DNA from: Hyphomonadaceae bacterium UKL13-1
GTDB taxonomy: Bacteria; Pseudomonadota; Alphaproteobacteria; Caulobacterales; Aquidulcibacteraceae
Reading direction: 5' to 3'
Assembly: GCA_001602435.1 (NCBI GenBank)
Contig: CP012156.1
Location: 1,942,001-2,006,000, forward strand
Length of the DNA stretch: 64,000 nt
Shown one piece after another: positions 1 through 8,839 of the stretch. The notes under the pieces are model-generated. The model had not been told where the DNA came from. It did no database searches and was given only the letters and a program-made list of their open reading frames with translations. How positions within the stretch are numbered: the first letter of the stretch is position 1; each line of letters starts with the position of its first letter. The translations under genes were made by a program, and so were the position numbers.

Positions 1-1
1 C

Positions 2-517
2 AAGGCTTCGGGTTTCGAAGCTGAACTTCAGTGGTTGCCAACGCAAAACTTGTCGTTTGCCGGTTCGCTGTCGTACAACAAGACCGAAATCAACGACCCT
101 GCCCTGACCGTTGGCGCGTGCGGTGCGCCCTGCACCCTGCAAAACCCTCTGGTCGGCGGCAATGCCAAGATCGATGGCAACCCCTTCCCGAACGCGCCAG
201 AGTGGATTGCCAATGTTTCGGCAAAATATTCCAAGCCATTCGGCAACGGCCATGAGTTCTTCGCTCTGACCGATTGGGCCTATAAGGGTGAGACCTATTT
301 CACCCTTTATAAGTCGATCGAATTCTCCGAAGATGGCTATTGGGAAGGTGGTCTGCGCACCGGTGTCACCTTGTTCGACAACAAGTATGAGATCGCTGCT
401 TATGGCCGCAACATCACCAATGAAGAGCGTTTGGTCGGCGGTATCGACTTCAACAATCTGACCGGCTTCACCAATGCGCCACGCATCTGGGGCGTTGAAG
501 CGAAAGTCAATTTCTAA
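2..517 (+). CDS. TonB-dependent receptor, C-terminal part (5' truncated by window)
   Basis: The reading frame is open from the left edge and ends at a TAA at 515-517, so only about the last 171 residues are present. The sequence shows alternating polar and aromatic beta-strand patterns and ends in ...EAKVNF, the terminal Phe typical of outer-membrane barrels. The stretch TGVTLFDNKYEIAAYGRNITN followed by a conserved 'RIWGVEAKVNF' end is the usual finish of proteobacterial TonB-dependent receptors, in which the last strands read 'xxYGRNxTNE' and 'PRxxGxxxxxxF'. These proteins import siderophores, B12, sugars or other large substrates; the substrate cannot be told without the plug domain. A good rho-independent terminator follows 33 bases later, so this is the last gene of its transcript. 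Confidence 0.85.
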   Translation, partial: KASGFEAELQWLPTQNLSFAGSLSYNKTEINDPALTVGACGAPCTLQNPLVGGNAKIDGNPFPNAPEWIANVSAKYSKPFGNGHEFFALTDWAYKGETYFTLYKSIEFSEDGYWEGGLRTGVTLFDNKYEIAAYGRNITNEERLVGGIDFNNLTGFTNAPRIWGVEAKVNF

Positions 518-549
518 GCTTTAGATAGGTTTGATCTAAGCAAAAATGG

Positions 550-583
550 CGGGCCTGACAGATCACTGTCGGGCCCGTTTTTT
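550..583 (+). terminator. Rho-independent terminator after the TonB-dependent receptor
   Basis: Twelve-base arms at 550-561 (cgggcctgacag) and 566-577 (ctgtcgggcccg) pair completely, with one G-U wobble, around a 4-base loop (atca). A run of six T follows at 578-583. Position and polarity fit termination of the receptor transcript. Confidence 0.9.
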
Positions 584-646
584 GTACAGTGCGATAGAGG
601 CGACTCGTGGGTCATCCTCCGCTATAGTGTGTTCCTGCATGGGGGG

Positions 647-1390
647 ATGCGCGTGATCGCTTTATTCGGCGATATTCATTCAAATATCCAAGCGCTTGAA
701 GCGTGCTTGGAGGATGCCGAGGCGCATGGCGTCACCCGCTACGTGTTTTTGGGCGACTTTGTTGGCTATGGCGGCGACCCCGGAAAAGTCCTGGCCAAGA
801 TCGAAGCTATGGTCGCTGACGGTGCCGTTGCGGTCAAAGGCAATCATGATGATATGGCCAGCGACTTTGATCGCGAGATGAATGAGACGGCCGCGAGTGC
901 CGCCAATTGGACGCGCAATCAATTGTCACGAGAGCAGCAAGGGTTTCTTGATAGCCTTCCCATGGTGGTTGAGGACGAAGACCGCCTTTATGTCCACGCA
1001 GATGCTTCAGCGCCTGAAAAATGGCGCTATGTGACCGATTGTGCCAGTGCGCAGCTGTCGCTGGAAGGCACCCAAAGCCGCATCGTCGTTTGCGGGCATG
1101 TGCATCAGCCCGCGATTTATGGCTTGGCCAGTGATGGGTCGATCTCGCGCTTCGTTCCCGCAGAGGAAGCCAAAGTCCCCCTTCTCAGTTCGCGACGCTG
1201 GCATGTGGTTTTGCCCAGTGTTGGCCAGCCACGTGATGGCAATCCGCTCGCTGGCTATGGCCTCTATGACCCTGTTACACGTCAACTTGAGTTTCGCCGG
1301 TTGCCGTATGACATCGATGGGGCTGCCGCTTCTATTCGTGCAGCAGGCCTGCCTGGCAGGTTAGCTGACCGCCTGCATGTTGGGCGCTAA
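647..1390 (+). CDS. Calcineurin-like metallophosphoesterase
   Basis: About 247 residues. The binuclear-metal signature of the calcineurin/PP2A-like fold is complete: GDIHSN near residue 9, GDFVGYGGDP near residue 42, GNHDD near residue 68, a histidine in YVHAD near residue 117, and GHVHQP near residue 151. Close relatives are annotated as diadenosine tetraphosphatase or Ser/Thr phosphatase-like enzymes; the substrate is unknown. ATG 647 is chosen because the protein then begins MRVIALFGDIHSN, but the G-rich ribosome site abuts it, so GTG 653 is a realistic alternative; an upstream GTG at 629 is less likely. Only 3 bases separate it from the downstream kinase-Usp gene, so it may reverse or balance that kinase (inference). 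Confidence 0.85.
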   Translation: MRVIALFGDIHSNIQALEACLEDAEAHGVTRYVFLGDFVGYGGDPGKVLAKIEAMVADGAVAVKGNHDDMASDFDREMNETAASAANWTRNQLSREQQGFLDSLPMVVEDEDRLYVHADASAPEKWRYVTDCASAQLSLEGTQSRIVVCGHVHQPAIYGLASDGSISRFVPAEEAKVPLLSSRRWHVVLPSVGQPRDGNPLAGYGLYDPVTRQLEFRRLPYDIDGAAASIRAAGLPGRLADRLHVGR

Positions 1391-1393
1391 GCC

Positions 1394-2821
1394 ATGGGCG
1401 CGTCACACATGATCGAAACCGGCATGGTGATTGACGACTTTACCATTGGCGAGATTGTGCATCGCGGCGGCATGGCAGTGCTGTGGCGCTGCACCCACCC
1501 TGAAATCCCCTTCCCGCTCTTGATGAAAGTGCCGCGCCTCGCCGATGGCGAAGACCCTGCGGCGATCGTTAGCTTTGAGATGGAGCAGATGATCCTGCCA
1601 CGCCTGTCTGGCCAGCATGTGCCCAAGACCTTTGGTGTCGGCGATTTCTCAAAACAGCCCTATATCGTCGTGGAAGAAATTGCTGGCGAGACCTTGCTGC
1701 CAAAGCTGAAGGAATTGCCGCTGCCTGCTGAGGAAGTCGCCCGCATTGGCATTGCTTTGGCCACCGCGCTCGATTCCCTACACCGCCAAAACGTTATCCA
1801 CCTCGACCTCAAACCCTCTAACATCTTGTTCAGGGCCAGTGGTGAAGCGGTCCTGATTGATTATGGTCTGTCGCACCATACCGATTTACCCGACCTAATG
1901 GCTGAGCAATTCCGCCTGCCCTATGGCACCGCGCCCTATATGGCCCCCGAACAAGTGTTGGGCGTCCGCAATTATCGCCGGTCTGACGTGTTTGCGTTGG
2001 GTGTGCTGCTCTACTTCTTTACCACTGCCGTGCGCCCCTTTGGCGACCCCATTAGCTTGAAGGGCTTGAAAGAGCGTCTCTGGCGCGATCCCATCCCCCC
2101 GCGCCGATGGCGAGAGGATATTCCACCTTGGTTACAGGAAGTTATCCTTCGTTGCCTCGAGCCCAATCCGGAACAACGCTATCCCACCGCCGCCCAGGTC
2201 GCCTTTGATCTGAAGAATCCAGACCAGATCGTGCTGACACCACGCGGCCAGCGCTTACAGCAGGATTCCTGGCTCACGGCATTCCGGCGGAAACATAATC
2301 GAGAGACCTATGCCCCAGCTCGCAAACTGGCAAGCCAGAGTAAGTTTGCCGCCGCCCCGATTATTCTGGTGGCGCTGGACCCGACGACAATCAATGGCCC
2401 GCTCGGCCGGGCATTGCGGGACAAATTGCAAAGCACCCTAGCAGCCACACCCCAAGCGCGCGCTGTGGTCATGACGGTTTTGAACAATAGTGTCGTGGCC
2501 TTGGATCAAAACCCCGTCGTCACGTCGCCCAATCGGCACGTGGCGCGTATGGTTGCCTTGAAACAATGGGCAAAGCCTTTGGGTCTGGGAGAGCAAGCCA
2601 TCTCCTATCACGTGCCCGAAGCGCTCAACACGGCTGAAGCCATTTTAGATTATGCCCGCGCCAACCATGTCGATCACATCATTATGGGTGCCCGGGCAGA
2701 AAGCACGGTACGTAATCTTTTAGGGGCAGTTTCAGCCCAAGTTTCCGCCCACGCCCCCTGCACGGTAACGGTGGTGCGTCGTCGAGAATGGCCGATACCA
2801 GATGAAAGCGATAAGACATAG
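1394..2821 (+). CDS. Ser/Thr protein kinase fused to a universal stress protein domain
   Basis: 475 residues with two modules. Residues about 14-290 form a Hanks-type kinase: Lys45 (LLMKV), catalytic loop HLDLKPSN with Asp138, Lys140 and Asn143, DYG at 156-158 in place of DFG, and APE at 184-186. Residues about 318-465 form a UspA domain with an ATP-binding-type segment (GARAESTVRNLLGAVSAQ, near 433-450). There is no transmembrane segment, so the protein is cytoplasmic. Kinase-Usp fusions are known in proteobacteria, but their targets are poorly defined. The gene sits between a metallophosphoesterase (3-base gap upstream) and an exported duplicated protein (9-base gap downstream), suggesting a three-gene signalling operon (inference). 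HLD replacing HRD argues against activation-loop phosphorylation as the main switch. Confidence 0.9.
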   Translation: MGASHMIETGMVIDDFTIGEIVHRGGMAVLWRCTHPEIPFPLLMKVPRLADGEDPAAIVSFEMEQMILPRLSGQHVPKTFGVGDFSKQPYIVVEEIAGETLLPKLKELPLPAEEVARIGIALATALDSLHRQNVIHLDLKPSNILFRASGEAVLIDYGLSHHTDLPDLMAEQFRLPYGTAPYMAPEQVLGVRNYRRSDVFALGVLLYFFTTAVRPFGDPISLKGLKERLWRDPIPPRRWREDIPPWLQEVILRCLEPNPEQRYPTAAQVAFDLKNPDQIVLTPRGQRLQQDSWLTAFRRKHNRETYAPARKLASQSKFAAAPIILVALDPTTINGPLGRALRDKLQSTLAATPQARAVVMTVLNNSVVALDQNPVVTSPNRHVARMVALKQWAKPLGLGEQAISYHVPEALNTAEAILDYARANHVDHIIMGARAESTVRNLLGAVSAQVSAHAPCTVTVVRRREWPIPDESDKT

Positions 2822-2830
2822 GAGAATAGG

Positions 2831-3874
2831 ATGAAAATTAGAAATAAGTATGTGAATTTATGTAATTTAATAGCCGTTCTTTTTTGCTTGAGTTTCAATT
2901 CAAGTCACGCGCAGGGTGTCAGACCCGTCGATGTTCAAACCGCATTTGCCAATGGCGTTCTCGCCTGTTCAAAAGCAGTAGGACGGGATGTCGCACTCGA
3001 CAAATTAGAAGGACTTGAAAAAGGAACCATCTCCCTTGCGGACCCAAATACACCTGCCCTTCTAAAGGCCAGCGAGGGCGAAAAGCTCTATGATGTTGGC
3101 CCAGCGAAAGGCATTGTCGTAATCCTTGTTGATAACTCCAAAAACTGTCAAATCATGGCTTACGGCCCGCGTGTCTTGCCGAGCTATGCATTGGTTGAAA
3201 AGGAATTGCTGGCTCAATCCGATGAATGGAAGAAAATTCAGAAGGAAACGACGCCAGATGACTTTATCGAACGCTATGAGCGCGTCGAAAGCGATGGCAC
3301 ATATGTGCATATTTTCTTGATGGGTGGTGAGCCGGGAATGGGCTCTAGGATGTTTCGATTCCCGATGTTTACAGCCGACGTGACGCGTTTTCCCGCAAAT
3401 TATTTAGAGACTTCGACGACTGCCTTTACAAACGGGGCCGTATTATGCGCCAATGCAATGTACCAAGGAATTAGGCTGGATGCTTTGCCTGCCGAAGATC
3501 TGCGCGACTGGACCTTACTTGAACAGAACAAGAGTCCTAGTCAAAACTATAGCCGCTATGGGATGGCACCGGTCGCCGAGGTCGTCAGCATGTCTTCGAG
3601 CAGCAAGTCCGACTGCTATATTGGTGGGGCGTGGCTAGATGCAGAAGCTTCGCTTAACGCCGCGATAGCAAAACTGACGCAAAGTTTCCCAAGCTTGAAG
3701 GAAGTCAGCCGGCGCGACCGCGGCAAAGTCAAAACAATTCTGTTCACTCTCAAAGATGCCAATCAGACCGACATCCTTTTTGTGTTCACGCTCGAAAAAA
3801 TTGGCGGTGTTGCAGCGTCAGAAAAACGCGCAAAATTGAGTTTAGAAATGCAAAAGGCCGACCAACAGAAGTGA
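2831..3874 (+). CDS. Exported protein of unknown function with internal duplication
   Basis: 347 residues with an N-terminal signal peptide (KIRNK, hydrophobic core, then SSHA-QG cleavage near residue 27), so probably periplasmic. I do not recognise the family. Two halves look alike: residues about 39-62 ([20 protein letters not shown]) and about 198-217 ([20 protein letters not shown]). Each is followed 60-90 residues later by a second cysteine ([18 protein letters not shown]). This suggests two repeats of about 150 residues, each with one disulfide. The first 60 bases are AT-rich compared with the neighbours. The Shine-Dalgarno sequence ggagaatagg lies just before ATG 2831. It is probably co-transcribed with the kinase-Usp gene. 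Confidence 0.7.
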   Translation: MKIRNKYVNLCNLIAVLFCLSFNSSHAQGVRPVDVQTAFANGVLACSKAVGRDVALDKLEGLEKGTISLADPNTPALLKASEGEKLYDVGPAKGIVVILVDNSKNCQIMAYGPRVLPSYALVEKELLAQSDEWKKIQKETTPDDFIERYERVESDGTYVHIFLMGGEPGMGSRMFRFPMFTADVTRFPANYLETSTTAFTNGAVLCANAMYQGIRLDALPAEDLRDWTLLEQNKSPSQNYSRYGMAPVAEVVSMSSSSKSDCYIGGAWLDAEASLNAAIAKLTQSFPSLKEVSRRDRGKVKTILFTLKDANQTDILFVFTLEKIGGVAASEKRAKLSLEMQKADQQK

Positions 3875-3923
3875 TGGGTGGTGTCCCTTTCAAAATCAGC
3901 CCTTTGAGTTTAGGAAGATGGCC

Positions 3924-5018
3924 ATGTCACACAATAGCTTTGGCCATCTTTTCCGTGTCACCACTTGGGGCGAAAGCCATGGGCCTGCGCTTGGCTGCGT
4001 GATTGATGGTTGTCCAGCGGGGATTGCCTTAACGGCTAGCGATATTCAAGGCGATCTCGATCGCCGTAAGCCCGGCACCAGCCGCTTTGTCACGCAAAGA
4101 CGCGAAGCGGATGAAGTGCGCATTCTCTCGGGCATTTTTGAGGATGATCGCACTGGCGGGCCGGTAACCACGGGCACCCCCATCAGCCTGATGATCGAAA
4201 ACACCGATCAGCGCAGCAAGGACTATTCCGACATCCGCGACAAATGGCGTCCGGGACACGCGGACTACACGTATGACGTCAAATATGGTGTGCGCGATTA
4301 TCGTGGCGGTGGCCGTTCCAGTGCGCGGGAAACCGCAGCCCGTGTCGCGGCTGGCGCGGTCGCTAAGAAGCTTCTAGGTCCCCAGATCACTATCCAGTGC
4401 GCGCTGATTCAAATCGGGCCACACAAGATTGACCGCGCCAATTGGGATTGGTCGCAAACCCGCGAAAACTCTTTCTTTGCGCCAGATGCAGCGATTGTTC
4501 CCGTGTGGGAAACCTATCTGGATGAAGTCCGCAAGGCGGGCTCCTCGACCGGGGCCATCCTCGAAGTGGTCGCAACCGGCGTACCCGCAGGCTGGGGCGC
4601 GCCAATTTACGGTAAGCTCGACAGCGATCTGGCCTCTGCCCTCATGTCCATCAATGCCGTAAAGGGGGTTGAGATTGGGGCAGGCTTTGAAGCGGCGATG
4701 TTGAGCGGCGAGACCAATGCCGATGAGATGCGCCGTGGCCCTAAAGGCGAGGTCATTTTTGCTTCCAACAATAATGGCGGGATCTTAGGCGGCATCAGCA
4801 CAGGCCAAGACGTTGTTGCACGGTTTGCAATTAAGCCGACTTCTTCTATCTTAAATGAAGTCAACAGCTTAAACCGAGATCTTGAGGAAGTTTCGTTGCG
4901 AACGATTGGCCGACACGACCCCTGTGTTGGGATACGGGCGGCCCCTGTTGGCGAAGCCATGATGGCATGCGTCTTGGCCGACCATATGCTGCGCCATCGT
5001 GGCCAAAAAGGTGGTTAG
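3924..5018 (+). CDS. aroC: Chorismate synthase
   Basis: 364 residues, the normal length. It catalyses the last common step of aromatic amino acid synthesis, 5-enolpyruvylshikimate-3-phosphate to chorismate, using reduced FMN. The family signatures are present: [18 protein letters not shown] at the N-terminus, [17 protein letters not shown], the FMN-site segment [19 protein letters not shown], and GGISTGQDV with [10 protein letters not shown] near the C-terminus. ATG 3924 is preferred over ATG 3918 because the ribosome site aggaag at 3912-3917 abuts the first and stands six bases from the second. It is followed after 5 bases by a small membrane protein gene. Confidence 0.97.
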   Translation: MSHNSFGHLFRVTTWGESHGPALGCVIDGCPAGIALTASDIQGDLDRRKPGTSRFVTQRREADEVRILSGIFEDDRTGGPVTTGTPISLMIENTDQRSKDYSDIRDKWRPGHADYTYDVKYGVRDYRGGGRSSARETAARVAAGAVAKKLLGPQITIQCALIQIGPHKIDRANWDWSQTRENSFFAPDAAIVPVWETYLDEVRKAGSSTGAILEVVATGVPAGWGAPIYGKLDSDLASALMSINAVKGVEIGAGFEAAMLSGETNADEMRRGPKGEVIFASNNNGGILGGISTGQDVVARFAIKPTSSILNEVNSLNRDLEEVSLRTIGRHDPCVGIRAAPVGEAMMACVLADHMLRHRGQKGG

Positions 5019-5023
5019 AGCTA

Positions 5024-5587
5024 ATGGGGCCATCTGATCGACCAGACCTTTTGGGGCGTGCGTTTATCAGTAGCTTTGATTCACGGCCGGCCCGCGCCTT
5101 TGTGCTTGCTGGTATCGGCCTATTTGGTTTAGCCGGCTTTGCTAGCCTTGCATTCCTGAGAACAATTCCGATTGTCCCGCTTCTTTGCATGGCGGCGCTC
5201 GTTTTTCATTTTGCCCCTGCCCTCTGGCCGCGCAAATCAGCACTTGATCTGAAGACAGATGGCTTTCGGCTCGACGGGTTAGGCCTCATCCCGTGGGAGG
5301 CGATTGGTACGGTCAATTATCATGAGCGACAAATTAATCAGAACGCCAAAGCCCGTTTGGTGGCGCTGCTCGAGATCGAGCTGGTCGCTACATTTGATCT
5401 CGCCATAGTCCGTCCAGATGCTGGGCCAGCTTGGCGGCGCCTACAGGCCCGAAACTGGCGCAAAGTTGGCGACAGCCATTTGACGATCCTGCTGTCTGGC
5501 CTCACCGACAGTCCACGCGATATTCGCCAAGCGTTTGAAGTGTTTTTGGGCTTTCCGATCACAGGTCCGCGTGGGCTGGTGGCCTAA
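5024..5587 (+). CDS. Small membrane protein, two TM helices plus PH-like C-terminal domain
   Basis: 187 residues. ATG 5024 directly follows the aroC stop; a longer reading overlapping aroC is possible but unneeded. Two hydrophobic helices lie at about 24-42 and 46-64, followed by a soluble domain of about 110 residues containing LDLKTDGFRLDG, LIPWEAIGTV and a late ILLSGLTDSPRDIRQAFE segment. The same order of elements (two helices, 'GL.D', 'IPW..I', basic stretch, final helix) occurs twice in the protein encoded at 49878-51005, so the two belong to one family by eye. Function unknown. The 3' end overlaps the convergent DedA gene by 29 bases. Confidence 0.7.
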   Translation: MGPSDRPDLLGRAFISSFDSRPARAFVLAGIGLFGLAGFASLAFLRTIPIVPLLCMAALVFHFAPALWPRKSALDLKTDGFRLDGLGLIPWEAIGTVNYHERQINQNAKARLVALLEIELVATFDLAIVRPDAGPAWRRLQARNWRKVGDSHLTILLSGLTDSPRDIRQAFEVFLGFPITGPRGLVA

Positions 5588-6122
5588 GCTTGGCCTTGAT
5601 CATTTTGAACGCGAAGAACAGCAAAATCGCTGAAATCAAACCGATAGCCAGGTAAAGCTGGCCCTTCTCGCCTGCAATTGTGCCGACGGTGACGATCAGT
5701 GCCCAAGCAACGACTGTATAGGCTAAGGCAGATACGACAATCCAAGCGGCAAACAGGCCAAAGGGAACGCCAAAGAACCCCGCTGCGATATAGGCGGGTA
5801 TCCGTGTGCCCGGCACAAAGCGGGCGATCAGCAAGGTTTTGCCGGGATGGGCTACGATCTTGGCGCGGACTTGCGCGACGCCGGGCTTTTCTGAAAACCG
5901 ATGTGCCCAGCTTTGCGTCCGCCCAGCCCAACCAAGCCAATATTTCCACAAGTCACTGATAATCAGACCAACCAGCATCGCGCTGACAATCAGCGCACCA
6001 TCGGCCATGTGATCCATGCCGGGATGGGCAAAGGCCGTCACAGCCCCAAGGACTGCCGCATCCTCTTGCACGAACGGAGCAATGAAGGCGCTGAGGTAAA
6101 TGAGATAGTTAGATGGGATCAT
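5559..6122 (-). CDS. DedA-family inner-membrane protein
   Basis: 187 residues with about five hydrophobic segments. DedA (SNARE-associated/VTT) features are visible: an N-terminal re-entrant region with an acidic residue (FVQEDAAVLGAVTAF), a conserved Gly-rich middle, and LLIARFVPGTRIPAYIAAGFFGVP, the family's R-x-x-P-G-x-R signature. DedA proteins recycle undecaprenyl phosphate and other lipids across the inner membrane and support envelope stability. ATG 6122 is chosen over an upstream TTG at 6131. The 3' end overlaps the convergent aroC-linked membrane gene. Confidence 0.88.
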   Translation of the reverse strand: MIPSNYLIYLSAFIAPFVQEDAAVLGAVTAFAHPGMDHMADGALIVSAMLVGLIISDLWKYWLGWAGRTQSWAHRFSEKPGVAQVRAKIVAHPGKTLLIARFVPGTRIPAYIAAGFFGVPFGLFAAWIVVSALAYTVVAWALIVTVGTIAGEKGQLYLAIGLISAILLFFAFKMIKAKLRPPAHADL

Positions 6123-6153
6123 TGAAGACAAAACGCGGGCAATTCATTTCTGG

Positions 6154-7335
6154 TTACAAACCAAGCTGACGCGCAGCCAAGTCGCGCATGATTTCTTCAG
6201 AGCCTCCACCAATCGCATTCACCCGCACTTCGCGGTAGATACGTTCAATCCGCGATCCGCGCATATAGCTGGCCCCGCCCAAGATTTGGCTAGCCTCGCG
6301 CGCACAGAACTCAAGAGTCTCGGTTGCTTGCACCTTCAGTAGACAAAGATCGGCTACAGGCGTCTCGCCTTGGCTGACCCGCCACGCGCATTGGTCCAGC
6401 CAAGCCGTGGAGGCTGCGATTTTTTGCACCATTTGCGCCACTTTGTGCCGGACGACTTGGTGATCGGCTAAGCGCTTACCAAACGTCTTGCGCTGGCGGG
6501 CCCAGATAACCGCATCTTCAACGCAGGCCCGCGCGGCACTTAAAGCGCCCGACGCCATGCCCAATCGCTCACCATTGAAGTTGGCCATGATGCCATAGAA
6601 GCCACCATTCTCCGGTCCAATCAGATTTTCGGCTGGCACTTCCACATCTTCAAAAAAAATTTCGGCCGTATCTGAGGCCCACCAGCCCTGCTTTTTCAAC
6701 AGGTTGCGGGTGACACCTTTGGCATTGGCATCAATCAGTAATAGGCTGATCCCGCCTGCTCCCGGCCCGCCCGTCCGCACGGCCGTCGTCAACCAATGAG
6801 AGGTACAGCCGCCGGTGATATAAAGTTTAGAGCCATTGACGCGGAACAGATCGCCATCGCGCACGGCACGTGTTTGCAAGTTCGCGACATCAGAGCCTGC
6901 GTCCGGCTCGGTAATGGCGAGGCTGATTTGTTGTCGGCCTGCCAAGACCTCTGGGGCAAGGCTTGCTTTCATAGCGTCACTGCCGGCTGCCAAAACGGGT
7001 GGCAGGCCGATGCCATGAATCATGAGGGCGGCTGTGATCCCGCCTGCGCCAATGCGGCCCAATTCTTCACTGGTGACGATGCCATGGTGCCAGTCATAGT
7101 CGGCCCCACGCCCAGTACCGCCATATTCCACCGGATAGCCCGCGCCCAAAAGGCCGAAAGCGCCTGCGCGCAGGAATAAATCACGGGGGATAGACCCTGC
7201 CTCGTCCCACTGATCAACATAGGGCATGATCTCGCGATCAATGAAGCGACGCAATTGGGTGCGCCAGAGGCTGTGGCTCTCGCCCATGAATGGGGATTTG
7301 GGGCGGAGCGAGTCGAAATCGAGTGAGTCAGGCAT
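6154..7335 (-). CDS. Acyl-CoA dehydrogenase (IVD/LCAD-type catalytic base)
   Basis: 393 residues. Flavoprotein oxidising acyl-CoA to enoyl-CoA. Visible signatures are SLAITEPDAGSDVANLQT near 138-154 and the FAD-binding RQRKTFGKRLADHQ near 280-293. The usual catalytic Glu in 'YEGT' is missing: the C-terminal motif reads NAIGGGSEEIM. Instead a Glu stands in NGERLGMA at residue 256, the position used by isovaleryl-CoA and long-chain acyl-CoA dehydrogenases. This suggests a branched or long-chain substrate (inference from family knowledge). ATG 7335 is used; a TTG six bases upstream is also open. The likely transcript order is UspA protein, small unknown protein, then this gene. Confidence 0.93.
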   Translation of the reverse strand: MPDSLDFDSLRPKSPFMGESHSLWRTQLRRFIDREIMPYVDQWDEAGSIPRDLFLRAGAFGLLGAGYPVEYGGTGRGADYDWHHGIVTSEELGRIGAGGITAALMIHGIGLPPVLAAGSDAMKASLAPEVLAGRQQISLAITEPDAGSDVANLQTRAVRDGDLFRVNGSKLYITGGCTSHWLTTAVRTGGPGAGGISLLLIDANAKGVTRNLLKKQGWWASDTAEIFFEDVEVPAENLIGPENGGFYGIMANFNGERLGMASGALSAARACVEDAVIWARQRKTFGKRLADHQVVRHKVAQMVQKIAASTAWLDQCAWRVSQGETPVADLCLLKVQATETLEFCAREASQILGGASYMRGSRIERIYREVRVNAIGGGSEEIMRDLAARQLGL

Positions 7336-7400
7336 AGCCAAACTTAAGCAGGCTTTCCCCGCCCTGACCAGTGGCCAAAGCGGGAAAGCCCTCGCGTGGC

Positions 7401-7775
7401 TTAGTCGTCGGCCTCTTCGGCAACTTGATAGACCAAGGCCTGACCACGCCGCGTGATCGTGATATAGTCGCCGACAAACAAACGGTGGTCGGCGAGATGG
7501 TCGAACGCATCATCTGGGCCTTCATTCTTCTCATCGTAATGGACGCGCCAACGCCCACCTTGATGGCTGAGCCAACCATCCGCAATGTCCTCTGGATCCG
7601 GCGAAAAGCGTTTAACCGTGCACTGCGCGCGATGGGCCTTCCAAGCTTCCGCGTCCAGATGTCCATCCTGACGCAAGGGCGCGATAACCACATAGCCGTG
7701 GCGGCTGTCGCCTGTGGGGTAGCCAGCTTCTGGGTTGCGGGCGAGGCGCAGGATCATTTGTGTAAGACCAGACAT
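7401..7775 (-). CDS. Conserved-looking small cytoplasmic protein, unknown function
   Basis: 124 residues from ATG 7775, which has aaagga six to ten bases upstream; an in-frame TTG at 7790 overlaps that site and is rejected. The N-terminus reads MSGLTQMILRLARNPEAGYP, followed by GDSRHGYVVIAPL and a Trp-rich middle (DGWLSHQGGRWRVHYDE), then a C-terminal VGDYITITRRG-type beta segment. No signal peptide or membrane segment is present. I do not recognise the family. It lies 32 bases downstream of the UspA gene and 65 bases upstream of the acyl-CoA dehydrogenase on the same strand. Confidence 0.65.
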   Translation of the reverse strand: MSGLTQMILRLARNPEAGYPTGDSRHGYVVIAPLRQDGHLDAEAWKAHRAQCTVKRFSPDPEDIADGWLSHQGGRWRVHYDEKNEGPDDAFDHLADHRLFVGDYITITRRGQALVYQVAEEADD

Positions 7776-7807
7776 GATTTGTCCTTTCAAAGTATGGTTG
7801 CGCTGCT

Positions 7808-8656
7808 TCAGTGGCAGAGCATCAAGGAGGGGGTGGTAACTGTCTTCAGAAGCGTGCGGGTGACGCCGCCGAACACAAACTCCCGCGCGCGGCTGTGCCC
7901 ATAGGCTCCAGCAACCAAAAGCCCCGCCCCATGAGCAGTGCAGGCCTTGAGGATTTCAGAAGCCGCGTCTTTTGAGGCATCCATGAGCTCGATTTGGGCG
8001 GTGATCCCTTGTCGACCGAGCCAGTCCTGTAGCCGCGCAGGATCGCTTAAGTCTTTGCCTTCATCCTCCAGCGCACCAACCGATTGAATGATTATGACTG
8101 TGCTGGCTTTGCGTAACAGTGGAAGCGCAGCTTTTGCGGCGCGGCCGGCTTCGACACTGCCGTCCCAAGCGATCAAAGCGGCCCCTGTCAGCATGCTGAT
8201 TGGCGTCCGCGGGATGAAGATGGGCGCGTGGGCGTCCATCAGCAGTGCTTCAAAAACTGGCGAGATGTTGGTTTTGCCGCGCACGGTCTCGCAGGCAAAC
8301 ATCACGATGTCGCTCAAGGCCGCCCGGCGCGCCAGTAAGCGATCTTGCAGCCCAACGAGCCGCTCGACCGTCAATCCAGCATGCCCGCCTGCCAAAGCTT
8401 CCACCCGGGCTTGGACGTCGGTCCAAGCTTGTTCATTACCATCGCGGGCCGATTGGATCAGGGTCGCCGAGGTGGTGGCAAATGCGCCATCAGCAGACCA
8501 AGCCATGAGTTCGGTTGGGTCCATTTGCGCATAGACGCTGGCGACCTTGCCATTCACCAAGTCAGCGAGGGCCAAGCCTTGCTGTAGAAGTGCGACATCG
8601 GTTTCGTCACCCCGCAAGGGTACAAGAATTTCTGCCAAGATATCAGAATGAGTCAT
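7808..8656 (-). CDS. Universal stress protein (two Usp-like halves)
   Basis: 282 residues. The length and layout suggest two degenerate Usp folds. The C-terminal half carries the ATP-binding-type segment AGAYGHSRAREFVFGGVTRT followed by LLKTVTTPSLMLCH, the standard end of UspA domains. The N-terminal half (ILVPLRGDETDVALLQQGLALA) keeps the first strand and helix but lacks the glycine motif. Start ATG 8656 is supported by ggaggaag four bases upstream; a longer open frame reaching 8728 has no such site. Usp proteins bind ATP or act as stress-response chaperone-like factors; the partner is unknown. Confidence 0.88.
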   Translation of the reverse strand: MTHSDILAEILVPLRGDETDVALLQQGLALADLVNGKVASVYAQMDPTELMAWSADGAFATTSATLIQSARDGNEQAWTDVQARVEALAGGHAGLTVERLVGLQDRLLARRAALSDIVMFACETVRGKTNISPVFEALLMDAHAPIFIPRTPISMLTGAALIAWDGSVEAGRAAKAALPLLRKASTVIIIQSVGALEDEGKDLSDPARLQDWLGRQGITAQIELMDASKDAASEILKACTAHGAGLLVAGAYGHSRAREFVFGGVTRTLLKTVTTPSLMLCH

Positions 8657-8839
8657 TTTGCTTCCTCCACCGCCATAAAACCGTGCGACGCGCTTATGGT
8701 TCCAACATGGACCCGCCCTTCGCCCCACCTTTTTGCTGAGATGTCCACTGGCATTTCGGTGTCATTCTCGGCATGAGTGTGTTTCCACGCCTAAGACGTG
8801 GGGGGGCGCCACCTGCGTCCGCAAGTGACAATCAACCAC

